Positions 1-4,705 of a DNA stretch of 9,694 nucleotides are shown piece by piece (position 1 is the stretch's first letter; the number at the start of each line of letters is the position of its first letter). The position numbers and the translations under genes were made by a program. Source of the stretch: Candidatus Omnitrophota bacterium (lineage in GTDB: Bacteria > Omnitrophota > Gorgyraeia > Duberdicusellales > 4484-171); NCBI GenBank assembly GCA_023228195.1, contig JALOBR010000052.1, positions 1 through 9,694 of the forward strand, given 5' to 3'. The notes beneath the pieces were generated by a model that ran no database searches, was not told the origin of the DNA, and saw nothing but the letters and a program-made list of their open reading frames with translations.

Positions 1-1139
1 ATCTAGCCAAACGTTATTTCCTGCGCGGAAGAGCGCGGCATATTTCTTTTATAAGCATAATATCCTGCCTTGGTGTAGCCCTCGGGGTTTTTGCCCTCAT
101 CATTGTTATCTCTGTAATGAACGGGTATGACAATGACCTTATGGACAGGCTGCTTAAGTTTAATTATCATCTTACGGTGGAAAGCCCGGATAAGGAGTTA
201 CTCCCGGCGGTAAAGGGAGCAATTGACGGCATTGATGGCGTTGAGAGTTCTTCTATTATCGTTCAAACGCAAGTATTCGCTAAGGTTGATAAATATATAG
301 TGCCGATGATGGTTAAGGGTTTTGATTTTAAGGATGAAAAAGAATCACGCGCGTTCTACCAATATGTAGAAAATGATTTTAAAAATGAAGGTTTTTTTGT
401 CGGTGAAGGTCTTTATGAACGCCTTGGCCTTCAAGAAAAAATAGAATATTACCCGCTTGATAAAAATTTTAAGCTTAAGGAAGAAAAGATTAGAGGGTAT
501 TTTAAAATGGGTATTTACGACATAGACAATAATTATTTGATAGCAGATTTGGAAAAAGCTAAAGCCCTTTCGCCGAACTATTACATGTTTTTAGGAATGC
601 GAATAAAAGATCCAATGGCCGCGAAAAAGATAAAAAATATTATAACGCAGGAATTTCCCCATGGCCTTAATGTAAGCACCTGGATGGATAATCAGGTTTT
701 GCTTTCGGCCCTTAAGCTTGAAAAGCTAACTATGTTTGTATTGTTAAGCTTGATTGCGCTGGTAGCTTCTTTCAATATCTTTGCCACTTTAATGGTAAAG
801 GTGGTAGAGAAAACCAAAGATATCGGGATACTTAAAGCTTTAGGGTTTACCTCAAGAAAAATTTTAGTAATATTCAGCCTGCAGGGTTTATTTTTAGGTT
901 TAATCGGTGTATCTTTGGGCACGGCGTCCGGGCTTGGATTATGCCTTCTTATGCAGAAGTATCATTTTGTGAAGATTCCCGTGGATATTTATTCTATCGA
1001 ATATCTACCTGTTTTTATCAACTACCGGGACGTATTTTTAATCGCCGTTTTAGGGCTTTTATTCTCTTTTATTTCCAGCCTGTTTCCTGCGATACGGGCA
1101 TCGAGGCTGTCCCCATGTGAGGCTTTGAGATATGAGTAA
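1..1139 (+). CDS. lolE: LolC/LolE-family lipoprotein-release ABC transporter permease, 5' end cut by window
   Basis: Inner-membrane permease of the LolCDE type, which extracts lipoproteins from the inner membrane and passes them to a periplasmic carrier. The reading frame is open from base 3, so the ATG at 117 is internal. The 38 codons before it encode AKRYFLRGRARHISFISIIS followed by a hydrophobic helix ending in SVMNG, the typical LolC/E N-terminus with the first membrane segment. Of the 378 residues visible, about 14-38 are membrane segment 1, about 40-240 are the periplasmic MacB-like domain, and 242-266, 288-318 and 343-362 are the three C-terminal FtsX-type segments. EKTKDIGILKALG (about 269-281) is the cytoplasmic coupling motif that contacts the ATPase. 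Only a few to about 20 residues should be missing. It overlaps the ATPase gene by 8 nt. Sequence alone cannot separate LolC, LolE and the hybrid LolF; the symbol marks the family only. Confidence 0.9.
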   Translation, partial: LAKRYFLRGRARHISFISIISCLGVALGVFALIIVISVMNGYDNDLMDRLLKFNYHLTVESPDKELLPAVKGAIDGIDGVESSSIIVQTQVFAKVDKYIVPMMVKGFDFKDEKESRAFYQYVENDFKNEGFFVGEGLYERLGLQEKIEYYPLDKNFKLKEEKIRGYFKMGIYDIDNNYLIADLEKAKALSPNYYMFLGMRIKDPMAAKKIKNIITQEFPHGLNVSTWMDNQVLLSALKLEKLTMFVLLSLIALVASFNIFATLMVKVVEKTKDIGILKALGFTSRKILVIFSLQGLFLGLIGVSLGTASGLGLCLLMQKYHFVKIPVDIYSIEYLPVFINYRDVFLIAVLGLLFSFISSLFPAIRASRLSPCEALRYE

Positions 1140-1803
1140 TTTGATACAGATTACACAACTTACTAAAACTTTTCATAACGGCCAGGAAGAGGTGTCGGCG
1201 CTTAAAGATATTTCATTGGAGCTTAATGCAAAAGATTACCTTGCGATAGTGGGCCCGTCCGGCGCCGGTAAATCCACGTTGTTGCATATAATAGGCGGAT
1301 TGGATGAGCCATCCCGCGGCCGCGTTACGTATAAAGACAAGGATATCTATATGATGGGGGAAAAAGAACGCGCTCTTTGGAGGAATCATGAAATAGGTTT
1401 TGTTTTTCAGTTTTATCATCTGATTGAGGAATTGAATGTTCTGGAAAATGTCGCGATAGGCGCCTCATCGCGCTTTAGAAAATCTGCTTTTAAAAGTGCC
1501 CAAACATTGTTAGAATATTTAAACATACAAGCGAGAAAGAATTTTTTTCCATCACAGCTAAGCGGAGGAGAGCGCCAAAAAGTTGCCTTCGCCAGAGCGC
1601 TTATAAACGATCCCGAAATTATCCTGTGCGATGAACCGACAGGAAACTTGGATAAAGATTCTCAGAATAAAGTGGTTGAGCTGCTTGAGAAACTAAATAC
1701 AGAAAAACAAAAGACAATTATACTGGTAACGCATAACCTTGAGCTTGCAAAAAGAGCAAAAAGAATGATAACGCTAAAAAGCGGAGAATTAATCAATAAT
1801 TAA
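1132..1803 (+). CDS. lolD: LolD-type lipoprotein-release ABC transporter ATP-binding protein
   Basis: ATPase subunit that powers lipoprotein release by the adjoining permease on the cytoplasmic face of the inner membrane. The 223 residues match the usual LolD length. Visible motifs are Walker A GPSGAGKST (41-49), Q-loop Gln93 in FVFQFYHL, signature LSGGE (143-147), Walker B IILCDE (163-168) with D-loop GNLD, and switch His201 in VTHN. FQFYHLIEELNVLENV and CDEPTGNLD are typical of the LolD/MacB/FtsE subfamily. The start ATG lies inside the permease gene (8-nt overlap, ATGAGTAA), with a weak GAGG 9 nt upstream, so translation is probably coupled. FtsE or MacB-type partners are the alternatives; the LolC/E-like partner favours LolD. 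Confidence 0.92.
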   Translation: MSNLIQITQLTKTFHNGQEEVSALKDISLELNAKDYLAIVGPSGAGKSTLLHIIGGLDEPSRGRVTYKDKDIYMMGEKERALWRNHEIGFVFQFYHLIEELNVLENVAIGASSRFRKSAFKSAQTLLEYLNIQARKNFFPSQLSGGERQKVAFARALINDPEIILCDEPTGNLDKDSQNKVVELLEKLNTEKQKTIILVTHNLELAKRAKRMITLKSGELINN

Positions 1804-1832
1804 TTTGTTATGAATAATAGAAACGGATTGAC

Positions 1833-1853
1833 GCAAATATTTTTTATATTTGC
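1833..1853 (+). other. AT-rich perfect hairpin downstream of lolD
   Basis: GCAAATAT (1833-1840), a five-T loop and ATATTTGC (1846-1853) form an 8-bp perfect inverted repeat, 30 nt after the lolD stop. Its last base is the first C of the CCCC block that opens the composite repeat. No T-tract follows, so it is a poor intrinsic terminator. It may protect the 3' end of the lolD message or belong to the repeat; copy 2 has no counterpart at this position. Confidence 0.5.
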
Positions 1854-1971
1854 CCCTTGCGCCTATATATCGTATAAATTTTCTGCGAAAATTTATACGA
1901 AGCGCTTCGGGGTTAATTCGGCTACCATCTCGTGCTGTGCCTTTGGCTTGCACTCGATGAAGCCTCATTAA
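1853..1971 (+). repeat. Composite two-hairpin repeat, copy 1, in the ilvE leader
   Basis: Module 1: CCCC (1853-1856) pairs with GGGG (1909-1912), GCGC (1859-1862) with GCGC (1902-1905), and CGTATAAATTTTC (1871-1883) with its exact complement at 1887-1899 around a TGC loop. Module 2: TTAAT (1913-1917) pairs with ATTAA (1967-1971) and encloses a stepped hairpin: GGCT/AGCC (1920-1923, 1961-1964), CATC/GATG (1926-1929, 1956-1959), GTGC/GCAC (1932-1935, 1950-1953) and GCC/GGC (1939-1941, 1945-1947). TC/TC mismatches separate some helices; on the minus strand they read GA/GA. The blocks CCCCTTGCGCCTAT, CGAAGCGCT, GGGGTTAATTC and TCATTAAGGAGG are shared with the copy before clpC. The element ends on the ilvE Shine-Dalgarno site. 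It could be a leader RNA or a dispersed repeat; the family is not recognised. Confidence 0.8.
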
Positions 1972-1976
1972 GGAGG
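1970..1976 (+). promoter_or_regulatory. Strong ribosome binding site of ilvE, at the end of repeat copy 1
   Basis: AAGGAGG lies 4 nt before the ilvE ATG. Its first two bases are also the last two of the ATTAA strand that closes module 2 of the repeat, and CCTT within the upstream CCCCTT block could pair with AAGG. Folding of the leader could therefore affect access to this site. The match to the anti-Shine-Dalgarno sequence is among the best in the window, unlike that of mcsA and mcsB. Confidence 0.8.
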
Positions 1977-1980
1977 GGCC

Positions 1981-2856
1981 ATGAAAGTTTATTTAAACGG
2001 CAAATTGGTTGAAAAACAGGACGCTGTGGTTTCTGTTTTTGACCATGGTTTTTTGTATGGAGACGGGGTCTTTGAAGGAATACGCGCTTACGATTGCCTG
2101 GTGTTTAAGCTAAAAGAACATATAGACAGGCTTTTTGAATCAGCGCATTCCATAATGCTGCCCGTTAAATTAAGCAGGGAAAAAATGACGGAGGCGGTTG
2201 TTGAAACATTAAAAGCTAACAATCTTAAAGATGCTTATATACGTTTGATTGTTTCGCGCGGAGTAGGTGACTTGGGGCTGGATCCTAGAAAATGCAAAGG
2301 AGACGCGACAATAGTTATTATTACGGATAAAGTAGCCCTTTATCCTGAGAAGCTTTATCGTGAAGGTATGGCGATCATTACTGTTCCTACTATTAGAAAT
2401 ATACCGGAAGCATTAAACCCGCAGATAAAATCTCTTAATTACCTGAATAATATTTTGGCAAAAATTGAGGCTGTAAATTGCGGATATGAAGAAGCTCTTA
2501 TGTTGGATCATCTTGGTTACGTTGCCGAATGCACCGGTGATAATATTTTTGTGGTTGAGAAAGAACAGCTTTATACCCCGCCGCAATGTATGGGCACCTT
2601 GCGCGGTATTACCCGTGACGCGATTTTAGCGATCGCAAGAAAATTAAAAATTCCTACCCATGAGCATGTTTTAACGCGGCATGAATTGTATAACAGCCAA
2701 GAGTGCTTCCTAACCGGCACAGCCGCGGAAATCATCCCTGTCGTGAAAGTTGATGGAAGGAAAATCGGCGAAAGTATGCCCGGAAAAATTACTAAACTTC
2801 TGATGAGAGAGTTTAAGAAACTGACGAAGACAGACGGAGTTAAATACAAAATTTAG
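1981..2856 (+). CDS. ilvE: Branched-chain amino acid aminotransferase (PLP fold-type IV)
   Basis: Cytosolic PLP enzyme predicted to move the amino group between glutamate and branched-chain 2-oxo acids, the last step of valine, leucine and isoleucine synthesis. The 291 residues fit the family. Visible features are the N-terminal VYLNG strand, the FDHGFLYGDGVFEGIRAY segment (20-37), the catalytic lysine K150 in IKSLNYLNN, the PLP-contacting glutamate E183 in ECTGDNIF, the G-T-L-R-G-I-T-R turn (205-212) and the GTAAEIIPV substrate and phosphate loop near the C-terminus. The start is set by AAGGAGG 4 nt upstream. D-amino-acid transaminase and aminodeoxychorismate lyase share this fold, but EGIRAY and ECTGDN favour IlvE. 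The gene stands where ctsR stands in Firmicutes mcsAB-clpC operons, with 8 nt between it and mcsA; the link may be simple co-transcription. Confidence 0.9.
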   Translation: MKVYLNGKLVEKQDAVVSVFDHGFLYGDGVFEGIRAYDCLVFKLKEHIDRLFESAHSIMLPVKLSREKMTEAVVETLKANNLKDAYIRLIVSRGVGDLGLDPRKCKGDATIVIITDKVALYPEKLYREGMAIITVPTIRNIPEALNPQIKSLNYLNNILAKIEAVNCGYEEALMLDHLGYVAECTGDNIFVVEKEQLYTPPQCMGTLRGITRDAILAIARKLKIPTHEHVLTRHELYNSQECFLTGTAAEIIPVVKVDGRKIGESMPGKITKLLMREFKKLTKTDGVKYKI

Positions 2857-2864
2857 TTTAAAAG

Positions 2865-3359
2865 ATGTTGTGCGATATTTGCCATAAAAATATAGCAACG
2901 GTCCATCTTACGGAAATCATCAACGATAAAGTCGTTGAAATGCATATCTGTCAGAATTGCACAAAAGCAAAAACTCAGGAACTCAAGGAAAATTTAACTA
3001 TACCGGAACTTTTAACCGGCTTGATAGATACAAACGAAACTCACAAAAAAGAAGTTCCGCTTAAATGCGAATTTTGCGGTTTAACTTACGCGGATTTTAA
3101 GAAAAAAGCAAGGTTTGGCTGCGGGAGATGCTATTCTGTTTTCAAGGTGCAGATTATGCCGCTGCTTAAAAAAATACACGGCTCGCTTACTTATACGGGA
3201 AAATCAGGAATTAATATGCAAAAAGATCTTTTTTCAAATAGCGTAAAAGAATTAAAGGTAAGGCTTGAACGCGCTATAAAATTAGAAGAATACGAAGAGG
3301 CCGCGCGCCTGCGTGATGAGCTCAAAAAGCTGGAGCAGAAAGAGAAGCTAAGTAGATAG
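2865..3359 (+). CDS. mcsA: McsA: zinc-finger and UVR-domain activator of the McsB arginine kinase
   Basis: Cytosolic activator of protein arginine kinase McsB; in the known family it binds zinc and is needed for full McsB activity. Four CXXC pairs are visible: C3/C6, C29/C32, C68/C71 and C86/C89, which can form two zinc sites. The C-terminal part, about 124-160, is a UVR motif (ELKVRLERAIKLEEYEEAARLRDELKKL), like the one in UvrB, UvrC and ClpC. Length (164 aa) is close to the family norm. It starts 8 nt after the ilvE stop without a clear Shine-Dalgarno site, so coupling to ilvE translation is likely. The last codons and stop (TAG at 3357-3359) lie inside the left arm of a palindromic repeat, so the extreme C-terminus may have been set by that repeat. 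Confidence 0.93.
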   Translation: MLCDICHKNIATVHLTEIINDKVVEMHICQNCTKAKTQELKENLTIPELLTGLIDTNETHKKEVPLKCEFCGLTYADFKKKARFGCGRCYSVFKVQIMPLLKKIHGSLTYTGKSGINMQKDLFSNSVKELKVRLERAIKLEEYEEAARLRDELKKLEQKEKLSR

Positions 3360-3426
3360 TTATTTATCTGCCTGACTGTTTGTCCTGAGCGAGCGTAAGC
3401 GAGCAAAGGACTATCTGCCATCTACT
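3351..3426 (+). repeat. Nested palindromic repeat between mcsA and mcsB, flanked by an 8-bp direct repeat
   Basis: Outer arms AGTAGAT (3351-3357) and ATCTACT (3420-3426) are exact complements. The core hairpin reads GTCCT (3382-3386), GA, GC, GA, GC, loop GTAA (3395-3398), GC, GA, GC, AA, AGGAC (3407-3411). As RNA this gives a GNRA-type tetraloop, a tandem G-A mismatch and a purine internal loop. TATCTGCC occurs directly repeated at 3365-3372 and 3412-3419, bracketing the core. The core resembles the CCTGAGCGA...AAGG palindromes dispersed in many bacterial genomes. It fills the whole 79-nt gap and leaves mcsB with no visible Shine-Dalgarno site. Confidence 0.75.
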
Positions 3427-3438
3427 AACGCAAAAACT

Positions 3439-4488
3439 ATGTTTGAAGAATTATTAAACAATAAAGATACGTGGTTAAGCGGAAAAGGGCCGTTTTCTGA
3501 AATAATTTTTTCTTCCAGAGTGCGCCTAGCGAGAAACTTTTCAGATTATCCTTTCCCTTTACGAGCGACAACCATCCAAAAAGAAAAGATTCTAAAGAGT
3601 ATAGAGTCGGTATATACAAAAGTCAGCAATTTAAAAAATGTTATTTTCCTTAGAATGGAAGAAGTCAGCGAAATAGACCGGCAGTTTCTTTTGGAGCGCC
3701 ATCTTATAAGCCAGGAACATATGCGCGCCGCAAAGGGCAAAGGGCTCATTTTGTCGTTAGATGAAAAAATTGCCCTTATGATAAATGAAGAGGATCATTT
3801 AAGGATGCAGGCTATGGCTTCAGGGTTTGATTTAAAGAAGTGCTGGGAAACAATTAATACAATTGATGACTCAATGGCTCAATTTGTGAATTTTTCATTT
3901 ATGCCCAACTTGGGTTATCTTACTTCATGCCCCACCAATGCAGGAACCGCTCTTCGGGCTTCCTGTATGCTGCATTTACCGGCATTAACTTTTACAAAGA
4001 GAATAAACAAAGTTCTTGAGTTGCTTGCAAAGATTTCTTTTGCCACAAGAGGATTCTTCGGTGAAGGCACGCAGGCTCTCGGAGATTTCTTTCAAATTTC
4101 AAACCAGATAAGTCTTGGCCTGTCAGAGCCGGAAGTTATAGATAATTTAGCGGGCGTAGTCAACCAGGTGAAAGAACAGGAAATTGATGCCCGCGAAATT
4201 TTATTAAAAAAGCATAAGCTTGGGCTCGAAGATAATGTCTGGCGGTCTTTTGGGATTTTGCGAAATTGCCGCTTAGTCAGCAGCAAAGAAGCATTAAGTC
4301 ATCTTTCTATATTGTCTTTAGGCCTGGATTTAGGTATAATTAACAGCATAAGCAGGGAGTTGTTGAATAACTTATTTATAATAATTCAGCCTGCGCATCT
4401 TCAGAAAATCGAAGCAAGGGTTTTAAGAGAGGGAGAAAGGGATTTTATAAGGGCTCAGATTATAAGAGAAAAATTAAATGGGATATAA
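3439..4488 (+). CDS. mcsB: McsB protein-arginine kinase
   Basis: Phosphagen-kinase-fold enzyme that transfers phosphate from ATP to arginines of target proteins, marking them for ClpC-ClpP. The 349 residues match the family. Visible are the ATP-phosphate-binding SSRVRLARN (25-33), RHLIS (87-91), the NEEDHLR block (116-122), catalytic Cys164 in LTSCPTNAGTALRAS, RGFFGEG with Glu209 (205-210), followed by the ISNQISLG segment. Near the C-terminus RDFIRA (334-339) fits the RDXXRA motif that binds phospho-arginine in Bacillus-type McsB. All expected catalytic blocks appear intact. The start matches the family N-terminus (WLSGKGPFSEIIFSSR), although the 20 nt upstream hold no Shine-Dalgarno site. 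Arginine/creatine kinases share the fold but not this context or length. Confidence 0.95.
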   Translation: MFEELLNNKDTWLSGKGPFSEIIFSSRVRLARNFSDYPFPLRATTIQKEKILKSIESVYTKVSNLKNVIFLRMEEVSEIDRQFLLERHLISQEHMRAAKGKGLILSLDEKIALMINEEDHLRMQAMASGFDLKKCWETINTIDDSMAQFVNFSFMPNLGYLTSCPTNAGTALRASCMLHLPALTFTKRINKVLELLAKISFATRGFFGEGTQALGDFFQISNQISLGLSEPEVIDNLAGVVNQVKEQEIDAREILLKKHKLGLEDNVWRSFGILRNCRLVSSKEALSHLSILSLGLDLGIINSISRELLNNLFIIIQPAHLQKIEARVLREGERDFIRAQIIREKLNGI

Positions 4489-4522
4489 AAGCGGGCTATC
4501 GCAGATACTCGTTTTTATTTAC

Positions 4523-4694
4523 CCCCTTGCGCCTATTACCGTTTAAATCTCTCGGCCTACGGCCAGGAAATTTAAACGAAGCGCTGTGGGGTTAATTCAC
4601 ACTATTATTTTCCCTGCGCCACGCCTATCCAACAGGGTACCCTGTTGGGCTGCCTATCGGCGGTCAGGGTTTGGGAAAATAATGTGTTCATTAA
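4523..4694 (+). repeat. Composite two-hairpin repeat, copy 2, in the clpC leader
   Basis: Module 1 repeats the plan of copy 1: CCCC/GGGG (4523-4526, 4588-4591), GCGC/GCGC (4529-4532, 4581-4584), CGTTTAAAT/ATTTAAACG (4540-4548, 4570-4578) and an apical GGCC-TAC-GGCC (4554-4564). Compared with copy 1, the fourth stem position changes from A-T to T-A on both arms, a compensatory change. Module 2 is closed by TTAAT (4592-4596) and ATTAA (4690-4694), then CACA/TGTG (4598-4601, 4683-4686) and TTATTTTCCC/GGGAAAATAA (4605-4614, 4673-4682). An alternative inner stem is CCCTG/CAGGG plus CGCC/GGCG. Its tip holds a 20-bp palindrome absent from copy 1. GCCTAT occurs three times within the copy. The end, TCATTAAGGAGG, is identical to copy 1. 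Confidence 0.82.
4629..4648 (+). repeat. 20-bp perfect palindrome in the clpC leader
   Basis: CCAACAGGGTACCCTGTTGG reads the same on both strands. It sits at the apex of module 2 of repeat copy 2, about 58 nt before the clpC start. It could be a dimeric repressor operator for clpC or an extended apical stem of the repeat. It does not match the CtsR heptad repeat or the HrcA CIRCE box, and no copy of it occurs elsewhere in the window. Confidence 0.7.
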
Positions 4695-4699
4695 GGAGG
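4693..4699 (+). promoter_or_regulatory. Strong ribosome binding site that sets the clpC start
   Basis: AAGGAGG lies 6 nt before ATG 4706 and decides that start over an in-frame ATG at 4586. Its first two bases belong to the ATTAA arm closing module 2 of repeat copy 2, the same arrangement as in the ilvE leader. CCTT of the upstream CCCCTT block could also pair with it. Confidence 0.85.
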
Positions 4700-4705
4700 C
4701 TAATA

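Noticed and set aside
1828..1850. Sigma-70-type promoter before ilvE (TTGACG with TATATT).
   Set aside because: The spacing between TTGACG (1828-1833) and TATATT (1845-1850) is only 11 nt; no -10 match is found at 16-18 nt.
1810..1971. A 53-codon open reading frame (MNNRNG...) between lolD and ilvE.
   Set aside because: It is read straight through the composite repeat, has no ribosome binding site, and the matching frame in copy 2 is broken by stops. It is probably a chance frame; such repeats are often mis-annotated as small proteins.
1853..1971. Integron attC site or RAYT-type REP element.
   Set aside because: The variable hairpin with fixed ends is reminiscent, but the ends do not fit the GTTRRRY/RYYYAAC core sites. 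The GTAG tetranucleotide seen in copies 1 and 3 is absent from copy 2, and no integrase or RAYT gene is in the window.
4586..4705. An in-frame upstream ATG that would lengthen ClpC by 40 residues.
   Set aside because: It lies inside the structured repeat, has no ribosome binding site, and its residues do not resemble a ClpC N-terminus. ATG 4706 has AAGGAGG 6 nt upstream and begins MFNRFTERA, as in the family.
4489..4705. CtsR operator or HrcA CIRCE element upstream of clpC.
   Set aside because: No tandem GGTCAAA heptads and no TTAGCACTC-N9-GAGTGCTAA are present. GGTCAGGGTTTGGG at 4662-4675 is only a loose resemblance.
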